Shown here: positions 45,542 to 53,987 of the stretch, one piece after another | Layout of the letters: every line of letters begins with the position of its first letter | Position numbering within the stretch: position 1 is the stretch's first letter | NCBI RefSeq assembly: GCF_963665355.1 | Contig: NZ_OY762229.1 | Coordinates: 1,550,001-1,614,000 of the forward strand | DNA from: an uncultured Desulfobacter sp. | GTDB taxonomy: Bacteria > Desulfobacterota > Desulfobacteria > Desulfobacterales > Desulfobacteraceae | Reading direction: 5' to 3' | Length of the DNA stretch: 64,000 bases | Program-made: the position numbers and the translations under genes | Notes under the pieces: model-generated | The model's input: the letters and a program-made list of their open reading frames with translations, nothing else | What the model was told of the DNA's origin: nothing | The model's database searches: none

Positions 45542-46480
45542 ATGGCCGATGTCATCCAGGCGTATCTTGAACAACAAAAATATTTGATCATTGACGGGGC
45601 ACTTGGCACCGAGCTTGAGCGCCGGGGGTGCAGCCTTGATGATCCGCTTTGGTCTGCCCGGCTTCTGACAGATAATCCTGAAATGATTGCGGGCGTTCAT
45701 TCCGATTATCTTCATGCCGGTGCGGACTGTCTTATCACCGCAAGTTACCAGGCCACTTTCCAGGGTCTGGCACGCCATGGATACACAAAAGAGCAGTCCC
45801 AAAGGCTTATCCGCTTTTCTGTGACACTGGCAAAAAACATGATCGATGCTTTCTGGGCTGATCCCGCCAACCGGGTCAACCGGCTGAAACCCCTGGTGGC
45901 CGCGTCTGTGGGACCTTATGGGGCTTTTCTGGCAAACGGGTCGGAATACACCGGCGATTACGGCATAACTGAAGATGAACTGGTTGAGTTTCATAGGGAA
46001 CGATTGAAAACACTGGTTTTGGCCGAACCTGATCTTTTGGCCTGTGAAACCCTGCCTTGTTTTGCCGAGGCCAGAGCCCTTGTCCGGCTGATGGAGGACC
46101 TGGATACGATCCCGGCCTGGATCAGCTTCAGTGCACGGGACGGCCGGCACATCAACAGCAAAGAGAGCATCCGGGAGTGCGCCCAATGGCTGGATCGCAA
46201 ACCCTGTGTGGCCGCCTTGGGCATCAACTGTACAGATCCGGTCCATGTGGCATCCCTTGTGAAAGAGATCAGGTCCGTAACCGACAAACCCATAGTGGTG
46301 TATCCCAATAAAGGCGGGGTATATGACGGATTGACCAAGGAGTGGACCCCCAAACTGGGCCAGCCCTCCTTTGTTCAAATGGCTGCCCAATGGGCAAAAC
46401 AGGGAGCCAGGCTCATCGGTGGATGCTGCCAGACGACACCGGACGATATCCGGGGGCTTGCTCTTGCCCTAAAATTATAA
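45542..46480 (+). CDS. mmuM: homocysteine S-methyltransferase
   Basis: A 312-residue enzyme of the MmuM/BHMT family. It transfers a methyl group from S-methylmethionine (or SAM) to homocysteine. The zinc-binding cysteines sit in GINCTDPVH and GGCCQTTP; other marks are IDGALGTELERRG, ASYQATFQG and SVGPYGAFLANG. The ATG at 45542 was chosen because GAGAAAG lies upstream, and it begins the usual MADVIQ; an ATG at 45521 is in frame. It is a single gene with its own terminator. It does not have the cobalamin domain of MetH. Confidence 0.9.
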   Translation: MADVIQAYLEQQKYLIIDGALGTELERRGCSLDDPLWSARLLTDNPEMIAGVHSDYLHAGADCLITASYQATFQGLARHGYTKEQSQRLIRFSVTLAKNMIDAFWADPANRVNRLKPLVAASVGPYGAFLANGSEYTGDYGITEDELVEFHRERLKTLVLAEPDLLACETLPCFAEARALVRLMEDLDTIPAWISFSARDGRHINSKESIRECAQWLDRKPCVAALGINCTDPVHVASLVKEIRSVTDKPIVVYPNKGGVYDGLTKEWTPKLGQPSFVQMAAQWAKQGARLIGGCCQTTPDDIRGLALALKL

Positions 46481-46528
46481 TCATATTTTTTATCAGACTG
46501 ATCATCCGGCGTTCACGGTCAGAATATA

Positions 46529-46561
46529 AAAGAGCCGCCTTGATACACCCGGCGGCTCTTT
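46529..46561. terminator. bidirectional terminator between mmuM and yebC
   Basis: AAAGAGCCGCC (46529-46539) pairs with GGCGGCTCTTT (46551-46561). The A and T ends give a U-tract on either strand. It lies between convergent genes. Confidence 0.8.
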
Positions 46562-46584
46562 ATCTCTGAAACTTTGAAGTACAA

Positions 46585-47328
46585 TTACATGGCGTCGAAA
46601 GCCTCGTCCGGAATGTCGGCGTTGGTGTAAAAATTCTGGACATCATCGTTGTCATCCAGGGCTTCCATGAATTTGATCATCTGCTCGGCTTCTTTGCCTG
46701 ATACGGCGGTGGTGTTCTGGGGGACCATGGAGATTTCAGCCACCTCGCAGGCGATTTGTGCGCCGTCAATGGCCTCCTTGACCGCATCAAAATCTTCGGG
46801 GGCGGTGAGTACATCAAAGCTGTCGCCTTCGTCTTTGATGTCTTCGGCTCCGGCTTCAAGGGCCACTTCCATGAGGGTGTCTTCGTCTGCATGTTCCTTG
46901 GAAATGGTAATCACGCCCTTTTTGTCAAACATCCAGGCCACGCAACCGTCGGTTCCCACATTGCCGCCGGCCTTGTTAAAAATATATCTGACATCGGCGA
47001 TGGTCCTGTTCTTGTTGTCCGTGAGGCACTCCACCATCACGGCCACGCCGCCGGGCCCGTATCCTTCATAGATAATCTCCTCGTAATTGACCCCGTCCAT
47101 GTCGCCGGTACCCTTTTTAATGGCCCGGTCCACATTGTCCTTGGGCATGTTCTGGGCTTTGGCCGAGTCAATGGCGCGACGCAGCCGGGGATTGGCCCCG
47201 GGGTCTCCCCCGCCCATGCGGGCGGCTACTGTAATTTCCTTAATCAGCTTGGTAAATACCTTTGCCCGCTTTTTGTCGGCCGCCCCTTTTTTATGTTTGA
47301 TGGTCGACCACTTGCTATGTCCTGACAT
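46585..47328 (-). CDS. yebC: YebC/PmpR-family DNA-binding regulator
   Basis: A 247-residue protein of the widespread YebC/TACO1 family. It starts [21 protein letters not shown] and carries [20 protein letters not shown] and [19 protein letters not shown]. Members bind DNA or the ribosome: PmpR represses quorum-sensing genes, and others help translation of proline runs. The ribosome site and length are standard. It is single, and convergent with mmuM. Confidence 0.94.
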   Translation of the reverse strand: MSGHSKWSTIKHKKGAADKKRAKVFTKLIKEITVAARMGGGDPGANPRLRRAIDSAKAQNMPKDNVDRAIKKGTGDMDGVNYEEIIYEGYGPGGVAVMVECLTDNKNRTIADVRYIFNKAGGNVGTDGCVAWMFDKKGVITISKEHADEDTLMEVALEAGAEDIKDEGDSFDVLTAPEDFDAVKEAIDGAQIACEVAEISMVPQNTTAVSGKEAEQMIKFMEALDDNDDVQNFYTNADIPDEAFDAM

Positions 47329-47440
47329 GGATGTTGCCTCCTTGGTTTTTATATCTGAATATCAATAAGTTGTTAAATTTATTTTATGTTTTGCTGCGGA
47401 CCGAACCTGGATGTTAACAAGTAAAACCAGTCCGTGACTG

Positions 47441-48082
47441 CTATTTTTTATCTTTTCCTATGATGTAAATTTCCTTGCTTTGTTTTCTGCAGCTTTCGGG
47501 CTTAAACACCCGGCACTGCCTGAACGCTGCCTTTACTTCCTGTTCAAACGCTTTAAAGTCGTTCCCCTGGAAAATTTTGCACACAAAATTACCCTGAAAA
47601 GCCAAATTTTTCAAGGCCGTGTCCAGGGCCATGCGGCACAGTTCAACTGAGCGGATGACATCCACATCCTTTCTGCCCGTGGTGGCCGGGGCCATGTCGC
47701 TTATCACGGCATTAAACGAACCGGCATGGGGCTCAGTAAACGACGGATGTTCAGGGTTAAGAATATCATCCTGAATGGTCAGGGCATTGGGCGGAAGTTT
47801 TGTTTCAACTTCTTTTAAATCAATGCCGAGCACACGACCCTGGTCTCCCACAAGCTTTGCCGCATAAAGGGTCCAGGATCCAGGTGAACACCCGAGATCA
47901 AGTACAATATCCCCTTTTTTGATAACCTGAAATTTGTTCTGAATATCTTCAAGTTTAAATACGGACCGGGCCGGATATCCCATGGATTTGGCCTTCTGGG
48001 TGAGATGGTCAGCCCACTGGCCTGCTTTGCCGCCTTTGCCGGCGGGCTTTGTACCCATTGCCGGCTTTTTTTTACCCTTCAA
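47441..48082 (-). CDS. rlmE: 23S rRNA 2'-O-ribose U2552 methyltransferase
   Basis: A 213-residue FtsJ/RrmJ-type SAM methyltransferase. It methylates the A-loop of 23S rRNA. The motif IVLDLGCSPGSWTLYA, the catalytic DMAPATTGRK-type block and KIFQGNDF are present. The start was taken as a TTG at 48082, because a GGAGG lies six bases upstream within the radA end; it begins MKGKKKP. The ATG at 48100 has no such site, and an ATG at 48058 is the third choice. It overlaps radA by 11 bases, so the two are translationally coupled. Confidence 0.88.
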   Translation of the reverse strand: MKGKKKPAMGTKPAGKGGKAGQWADHLTQKAKSMGYPARSVFKLEDIQNKFQVIKKGDIVLDLGCSPGSWTLYAAKLVGDQGRVLGIDLKEVETKLPPNALTIQDDILNPEHPSFTEPHAGSFNAVISDMAPATTGRKDVDVIRSVELCRMALDTALKNLAFQGNFVCKIFQGNDFKAFEQEVKAAFRQCRVFKPESCRKQSKEIYIIGKDKK

Positions 48083-49448
48083 ATAGTACCTCCACGGCAT
48101 CCTTTAAAAAACTGACGCTTTCAATGGCCATGCCTTTGATTTTTGACAATTGCTTCATGGTGGCCGCAGGCACAAGGCACCGGGTAAATCCCATTTTGGC
48201 CGCCTCTTTGATCCGGGCCTGGGCATGGCTTACAGCCCGAATTTCCCCGGTGAGTCCGATCTCGCCGATCAGGGTGGTCTCCTTGTGTACGGGGCGGTCC
48301 AGAAAACTTGAGGCAAGGGCCGCTGCAATGGCAAGATCCGCTGATGGTTCGGTGATACGGACTCCGCCCGTGACATTCATAAAAATGTCGAGTCCTGCCA
48401 GGTTCATACCCAGCCGTTTTTCCATCACCGCCACAATCAGAGCCACCCGGTTGCTGTCCAGTCCCAGAACCGTTCGCCGGGGGGTGCCAAGCCCGGAGGT
48501 AGAGACAAGCCCCTGGATTTCCACCAGGATGGGGCGGGAGCCCTCCATGCTGGCCGTCACCACGGACCCCGGGGCCACCACAGCCCGTTCGGATAAAAAC
48601 ACAGCCGACGGGTTGGGCACCTGGCTCAGTCCCTGGTCCCGCATTTCAAACACCCCGATCTCGTTGGTGGAGCCGAAACGATTTTTAACAGCCCGGAGAA
48701 TACGGAAAATATGGTTTTTATCCCCTTCAAAGTAGAGCACTGTGTCCACCATATGTTCCATGATCCTGGGGCCTGCAATGGCACCGCCCTTGGTGACATG
48801 CCCCACAAGAAAAATAGGAAGGCCAATGGTTTTGGACAGGCGCATGAACTGCATGGAGGCTTCCCGGATCTGGGTGACGCTGCCCGGTGTTGAGGTTACC
48901 TGGGGATGAAATACGGTTTGAATGGAATCCACAACCATGGTGTCATACTGATCGTTTTCCGCCATGGCAAGAATGGCTTCAAGATCTGTTTCAGACACCA
49001 CAAATAAAGAACTTCCCAAAGATCCCAGGCGTTTGCCCCGCATGGAAATCTGGCCTATGGACTCCTCTCCGGATACATAAAGACATTTTTTTCCGGCCTT
49101 TGCCAGGGTGGACAGCACCTGGAGCATGAGCGTGGATTTACCGATCCCGGGGTCTCCGCCAATGAGCACCAGGGAGCCGCTGACAATACCGCCGCCCAGA
49201 ACCCGGTCAAATTCATTGATGCCGGTGCGCATACGAAGGGAAGAAGAGACCTCAACGGATTCGATGGGCACGGGTTTTCCTGCAATGGCAGGCCTGACCG
49301 CACCCGCCACACCCGGAGTCCGGGCAACCAGGGTCTCCTCAACAAGGCTGTCCCAGTCACCACAATCCGGGCACTGGCCCATCCATTTAGGCGTCTGGGT
49401 CCCGCAGGTTTTACAACGGAAAATGGTTTTATCTCTCTTTTTAGCCAC
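48072..49448 (-). CDS. radA: DNA repair protein RadA
   Basis: A 458-residue RecA-related protein for branch migration in recombinational repair. A zinc finger (CKTCGTQTPKWMGQCPDCG) opens it. The Walker A motif GGDPGIGKSTLML and the RadA-specific KNRFG motif (AVKNRFGSTNE) are clear, and a Lon-like C-terminal domain (VTGGVRITEPSADLAIAAAL) follows. Full length. It is followed by rlmE, with overlap. Confidence 0.96.
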   Translation of the reverse strand: MAKKRDKTIFRCKTCGTQTPKWMGQCPDCGDWDSLVEETLVARTPGVAGAVRPAIAGKPVPIESVEVSSSLRMRTGINEFDRVLGGGIVSGSLVLIGGDPGIGKSTLMLQVLSTLAKAGKKCLYVSGEESIGQISMRGKRLGSLGSSLFVVSETDLEAILAMAENDQYDTMVVDSIQTVFHPQVTSTPGSVTQIREASMQFMRLSKTIGLPIFLVGHVTKGGAIAGPRIMEHMVDTVLYFEGDKNHIFRILRAVKNRFGSTNEIGVFEMRDQGLSQVPNPSAVFLSERAVVAPGSVVTASMEGSRPILVEIQGLVSTSGLGTPRRTVLGLDSNRVALIVAVMEKRLGMNLAGLDIFMNVTGGVRITEPSADLAIAAALASSFLDRPVHKETTLIGEIGLTGEIRAVSHAQARIKEAAKMGFTRCLVPAATMKQLSKIKGMAIESVSFLKDAVEVLFEG

Positions 49449-49509
49449 GTCCTGATTTTATCCAACTGGTTGAAAAATCGGGTGAATATATCATGATATT
49501 CTATCATGA

Positions 49510-50148
49510 TCAACGTTTTCTAAATGCCAGGCGCTCGCTGATTTTTGCGGCCTTTTCGAATTCCACAAAGGCCAGGATCTGGGCGGCGGAAGCCTCTCGC
49601 ATTCTTAAAAATATTTCATAGGCAACAGAAAGTTCCATTTTATTGACTATTTCCGCAGCCGCTTTGGGTTTCATGCCGGTATACATTTTCACCAGGCGGT
49701 TCATTTTTGCCTCAAATGCGGCGGCTTCCTCCTTCTCTTTGGCGGTTTTTTGGGTTTCAAGCCGGGCCAGATCCTCTTCAATCTGTTTTTTCAGGGCTGT
49801 CAGAGACGCCAGTTTTTCATCAATCTGAGCTTCATAGGTTTCCAGTTCCTTTTTTTCTTTGGCCAGTTTTTCACTGGCTTCGGCCACGGATTTTTTCTTA
49901 TCTTCAAGGCCCTGGAGAACCACTTTGGCAGGATCGGGGCATTCGGGACATGCAGGGCATTCGGGGCAGGGGGCCGATTCACCGTCTTTTTTTTCACCGT
50001 CAGCCGGAGCCTTTTCCGGTTTCTGTTCATCTGCCGCCAGGACCAGTGCCGGCTGCCCCGAATGTATGTATGACACACCCATGAAGGCTGCCGTTATCAG
50101 AATCACACTGAACAAAAATCCGGCGATCCAGCGTTTAAATGCGTTCAT
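49510..50148 (-). CDS. motE: MotE-like flagellar/motor accessory protein
   Basis: A 212-residue protein. A single membrane helix (about 9-26) is followed by a short cysteine segment C61-x2-C64-x2-C67-x2-C70, a coiled coil (VAEASEKLAKEKKELETYEA) and an MgtE-N-like C-terminal helical domain (MYTGMKPKAAAEIVNKM). In other bacteria MotE is a periplasmic chaperone for the stator protein MotC or related parts. The ribosome site GGGAGGTGAACA is strong. The start overlaps the fliJ end. The four-cysteine segment is not a usual feature of the family; it could bind a metal or form disulfides. Confidence 0.78.
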   Translation of the reverse strand: MNAFKRWIAGFLFSVILITAAFMGVSYIHSGQPALVLAADEQKPEKAPADGEKKDGESAPCPECPACPECPDPAKVVLQGLEDKKKSVAEASEKLAKEKKELETYEAQIDEKLASLTALKKQIEEDLARLETQKTAKEKEEAAAFEAKMNRLVKMYTGMKPKAAAEIVNKMELSVAYEIFLRMREASAAQILAFVEFEKAAKISERLAFRKR

Positions 50149-50593
50149 TGTTCACCTCCCTGGCTGTTCTCAAGGATGAGGTTTCATCCAGGATCTTCTG
50201 TTCTTCCCGGAGCATTTCATGGGTATGTTCCAGGGCCTGTTTTTCCCGCAGCCGTTCCAGTGATTTTTTGTCAATGGTTCTTTTTTGTAAGTCTTGTCGT
50301 TTCTGTTCCAGAATTTTTTCAAGTTCGGCTTTTCTGCTGCGTTCAAGTGTGATCATCTGGTCAACTGCCGTAATAAATTGCCTGTGCCGGTTGAACTGGC
50401 CTGCTCCAATCCCTTTTTCCACGAGGACTTCAAGTTGCTCAACCGCAGATATTTTGTCCCCCTGCAACCCTGCTATGCGTTGTTCACAGGCCAAAACATC
50501 TGCCACAGCCTGGGCCATGGCCTGCTTGGCAATCTGTTCAAGATGGCACTTGTAATTTAAAAGACTTTGAAGTCTGAACTGAAATTTTTTCAT
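50135..50593 (-). CDS. fliJ: flagellar export protein FliJ
   Basis: A 152-residue antiparallel coiled-coil protein that stimulates the FliI ATPase of the flagellar export apparatus. It opens MKKFQFRLQSLLNYKCHLE, the usual FliJ start, and is helical throughout with QKRDLQKRTIDKKSL-like heptads. It lies three bases after fliI and overlaps motE by 14 bases. Confidence 0.9.
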   Translation of the reverse strand: MKKFQFRLQSLLNYKCHLEQIAKQAMAQAVADVLACEQRIAGLQGDKISAVEQLEVLVEKGIGAGQFNRHRQFITAVDQMITLERSRKAELEKILEQKRQDLQKRTIDKKSLERLREKQALEHTHEMLREEQKILDETSSLRTAREVNNERI

Positions 50594-50596
50594 GGA

Positions 50597-51964
50597 TTAG
50601 ACCTGATTCTGTTGGGGGCCAGCCGGTGTGCCCTTGGTTTCCAGCGCTCTTTTCAGGCCGGCTACACTGGTCCGCATATCCATTTTTTGGCCAACATTCT
50701 GGCGCAGCAGTCTGTTGATGCCGGGCATCAGTTTTCTGGCCTGGTCCACATCAGGATCTGATCCGGCCACATAAGCCCCGATGGTGATCATGTCCTCGGC
50801 ATTCCGATATGCAGCCATGATATTGATGGCTTTGTCCCGCAGGGCCATGTGGTCGGGTGTGCTGACATCCCTCATAACCCTGGAAACACTGGCCATGACA
50901 TCAATGGCCGGGTAATGTCCGCGGTTGGCAAGGTTTCTGGACAGAACAATATGTCCGTCAGTTATGGAGCGAACCGTATCCCCCACCGGATCATTCATGT
51001 CGTCGCCTTCCACCAGAACCGTGTAAATTCCTGTTATTGAACCGCCGCTTTCAAGGATTCCGGGTCGTTCAAGGAGGATAGGGATCTGGACAAAAAATGA
51101 GGGCGTATAGCCCCGGGTGGTGGGCGGTTCACCGGCAGCCAGGCCCACATCCCTGGAAGACATGGCAAACCGGGTAATGGAGTCGAGCATGAGCAGCACA
51201 TCCTTGCCCTGGTCCCTGAAGTACTCGGCAATGGTGGTGGCCAGATACGCGCCCCGCATACGGGTCAAGGGCGGGGAATCCGATGTGGCCGCCACCACGA
51301 CGGCCCGTTTGAGCCCCTCTTCTCCCAGGGTCTCCTCCACAAAATCCTTAACTTCCCGGCCCCGTTCCCCAATGAGCCCGATGACCACCACCTCCGCAGA
51401 GGTATGTTTGGTCATCATGCCCATGAGCACACTTTTTCCCACGCCGGATCCGGCCATGATGGCCACACGCTGTCCCCGGCCCAGGGTAATCATGGAATTA
51501 ATGGCCCCGATGCCCACATCCAGGGGCTCTTTGATCATTTTGCGCTGCAGTGGCCCCAGGGGTTTTCCGTACAGATAATAGGAGGTTGAACCCACAATCG
51601 GCCCCTTATTATCAATGGGTGTTCCCATGCCGTCCACTACGCGTCCCAGCATGTCATCTCCCACCGGTACCATGGGGGACGAGGAAACCGGTACAATGCG
51701 GCTTCCCATGCTGATGCCCCGGATGTCACCAAAGGGCATGAACAGCGCTTTTTCCCTCTTGAATCCCACCACTTCAGCCATTACGGACAACCCATGGTCA
51801 TTTATGATGCGGCACACGCCACCCACACCAAGGCCCAGACTGTCCCCTTCGGCAATCAGTCCGATCACCTGGGACACCCGGCCCACAGGCGTTACGGTCC
51901 GGACATTCTCCACAGCCCTGGCATAGGCGCTGAAATCCACTTTTTCAAAAAGATCATTCATCAT
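50597..51964 (-). CDS. fliI: flagellar export ATPase FliI
   Basis: A 455-residue F1-like ATPase that energises flagellar type III secretion. Walker A is AGSGVGKSVLMG (about residue 175), GERGREVKDFVEE and DSITRFAMSSRDVG follow, as in F1 beta subunits. Its ATG overlaps the fliH stop codon by four bases. Full length. Confidence 0.96.
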   Translation of the reverse strand: MMNDLFEKVDFSAYARAVENVRTVTPVGRVSQVIGLIAEGDSLGLGVGGVCRIINDHGLSVMAEVVGFKREKALFMPFGDIRGISMGSRIVPVSSSPMVPVGDDMLGRVVDGMGTPIDNKGPIVGSTSYYLYGKPLGPLQRKMIKEPLDVGIGAINSMITLGRGQRVAIMAGSGVGKSVLMGMMTKHTSAEVVVIGLIGERGREVKDFVEETLGEEGLKRAVVVAATSDSPPLTRMRGAYLATTIAEYFRDQGKDVLLMLDSITRFAMSSRDVGLAAGEPPTTRGYTPSFFVQIPILLERPGILESGGSITGIYTVLVEGDDMNDPVGDTVRSITDGHIVLSRNLANRGHYPAIDVMASVSRVMRDVSTPDHMALRDKAINIMAAYRNAEDMITIGAYVAGSDPDVDQARKLMPGINRLLRQNVGQKMDMRTSVAGLKRALETKGTPAGPQQNQV

Positions 51965-52986
51965 ATTTTAGATCGACTCCCCACCTTGGCAATGGCCTCG
52001 TAAACGGCCTGGAGTTTGGATTCAGGATCCGTGGCAATGGTGGCACCGGCACTTTCAATGCGGCACCCCCCCCTGGGAATCATGGCGTCCGAATTCACCG
52101 TGATATGGACCAGGGAACGCACCGCCTCAAAAAAGCTCTCCTTAACCATCTCCACATATTCATAATCCTCTGCAGCCACGCTCAGGGTAATTTCTTCAGG
52201 TGCGGCAAGCTGGGATAAAGCGTCCAGGATTGTGTTCTTGACCACGGCATCATCTGAGTCAATCTTGGCCATCACCACTTTCCCGGCGATCTTACAGACG
52301 AGATCAACCAGCTGGGTCTCATATCGGGCCAGCATGTTGTCCAGCATTTTGTCTGCGGTTTCAAGGGCTTGCCGAAAAGGATTCAGGACGGCCTCCATTT
52401 CCCGGACAATCTCCTGTTTTCCGGCATCTCGCCCCTCTTCCTGGCCCTTTTCAAAACCTTGGGCCTCACCTTTGGCAAACCCGTCGGCCTCCCCCTGTTT
52501 GAATCCCTCTTCCCGGCCTTTTTTCAACCCCTCTTCATGTCCCCTGGTATGACCATCGGCCTGCCCTTTCTCAAGTCCCTGGACCATACCCTTTTCATAG
52601 CCTTTGGCAAATCCCAGTTCTTCCGGGGTAGGTTGTTCTTCCGGCTCATCCTCGTTCTGGGCTTCCTGCGCAGGATCGGACGATTCCTGTTTTGCATCGG
52701 GTTTATCCGCAACCACATCCGCCCCCTGGATCAAAGGCTCAAATAACTCCTCTTTGATTCGTTTGGTCACTTTAATCAGGGCCTCAAATTCACCTTCTTC
52801 CTTTTGAAACTCCAAAGGATCAATCAAAAGCTTGAACCGGTCAAAATCAGGCTGGGTATCGGGCCCCTTAAGTGAGACCTCTTTATCAAAAGCGTCAAGG
52901 GCTCCCACGTCGATGGCCTGGAATTCATCCTCCTGTGGTAGTGGCCGGCCCTTTTTATGCTTTTTTTGATCAGACAAGGACATCAT
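51961..52986 (-). CDS. fliH: flagellar assembly protein FliH
   Basis: A 341-residue stator-like protein of the export ATPase complex. The middle (about 135-190) is a repeated Gly-x-x-x-Gly-like segment (KGYEKGMVQGLEKGQADG, REEGFKQGEADGFAKGE), a hallmark of FliH. The C-terminus (IAGKVVMAKID, HITVNSDAMIPRGGCRIES) is the FliH/YscL-like domain. The N-terminus is longer and more acidic than in E. coli. It overlaps fliG by 17 bases and fliI by four. Confidence 0.92.
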   Translation of the reverse strand: MMSLSDQKKHKKGRPLPQEDEFQAIDVGALDAFDKEVSLKGPDTQPDFDRFKLLIDPLEFQKEEGEFEALIKVTKRIKEELFEPLIQGADVVADKPDAKQESSDPAQEAQNEDEPEEQPTPEELGFAKGYEKGMVQGLEKGQADGHTRGHEEGLKKGREEGFKQGEADGFAKGEAQGFEKGQEEGRDAGKQEIVREMEAVLNPFRQALETADKMLDNMLARYETQLVDLVCKIAGKVVMAKIDSDDAVVKNTILDALSQLAAPEEITLSVAAEDYEYVEMVKESFFEAVRSLVHITVNSDAMIPRGGCRIESAGATIATDPESKLQAVYEAIAKVGSRSKI

Positions 52987-53983
52987 CTTTTCCTTTACCC
53001 AGGGTTATGGTGCCGTCGGCCTCAAGCTCTTTGGCTGCTCTGACCACGGCTTGCTGGGCTTCTTCAACCTCTGCCAGGCGGACAGGCCCCATGGCATCCA
53101 GGTCGTCTTTAAGCATTTCACCTGCCCTCTGGGACAGGTTAGCAAAAATTTTGGCCTTCATATCTTCAGTGGCGGTTTTCAATGCGTAGGTGAGCTGCTG
53201 GCCCTCAACCTTCTTGAGGATCTCTCTCATGGCATTATCATCCACGCTGGTCAGATCCTCGAATACAAACATGAGTTTGCGGATTTCATTGGCCATTTCC
53301 GCATCATCTTCCTCAACATATTCCATAACAGCATCTTCGGTGGATTTGTCCACACCATTGATGATCTCCACCAGGACTTCGATACCACCGGCCTTGCCTC
53401 CGGGGCCCACCGCGCCACTGAGTTCGTATTTCAGCGCCCTGTCCACATCCCGGACAACATCTTCGGAAATCTGTCCTAGCCGGGCGATTCTCATGGCAAT
53501 ATCCCCTTTGAGTTCATCGGCCAGGTTCATCATAATTTCCGAAGCAATTTCGCTGGGCATATGCGCCAGGATCATGGCTATGGTCTGGGGATGTTCTCCT
53601 TCTATATATGTCGACAAGGTGCCTGTATTCACATTCCGGCTCCATATAAACGGTTTGGCCTGTTTCTTTTTTTCCAGATCGTCCAGAATCGCTTTGGCTT
53701 CACTGCCTTTCAACGTTTTGTTGACCACGTTTTTAATAAAGGAGTCTCCCTCAACAACTATTTTGGATTCACCCTCATATCTAACATTGAAATCAGCGCA
53801 TACAATTTTAAGCAGATCTGCTGTAATCTGATCGACCTTGGACATTTCAAAGGCAATTTCCGCAATCTCCTGTTCTTTCATTTTTGAGAACACCTGGGTT
53901 GTATATTCTTCTCCCATGTAAATAAGAAATATAGCGGCCTTTTGATAACCATTCAGATTTTCCGGATCAATTGCTTTTGGCAT
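52970..53983 (-). CDS. fliG: flagellar motor switch protein FliG
   Basis: A 337-residue rotor protein. It forms the C-ring with FliM and FliN and takes torque from the stator. The armadillo-like middle (HPQTIAMILAHMPSEIASEI) and the charged C-terminal torque helix (MREILKKVEGQQLTYALKTA...AGEMLKDDLDAMGPVR) are typical. It starts four bases after fliF and overlaps fliH. Confidence 0.95.
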   Translation of the reverse strand: MPKAIDPENLNGYQKAAIFLIYMGEEYTTQVFSKMKEQEIAEIAFEMSKVDQITADLLKIVCADFNVRYEGESKIVVEGDSFIKNVVNKTLKGSEAKAILDDLEKKKQAKPFIWSRNVNTGTLSTYIEGEHPQTIAMILAHMPSEIASEIMMNLADELKGDIAMRIARLGQISEDVVRDVDRALKYELSGAVGPGGKAGGIEVLVEIINGVDKSTEDAVMEYVEEDDAEMANEIRKLMFVFEDLTSVDDNAMREILKKVEGQQLTYALKTATEDMKAKIFANLSQRAGEMLKDDLDAMGPVRLAEVEEAQQAVVRAAKELEADGTITLGKGKDDVLV

Positions 53984-53987
53984 AAAA

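Noticed and set aside
53190..53831. 213-codon plus-strand frame inside fliG
   Set aside because: Antisense shadow of fliG with low-complexity serine content.
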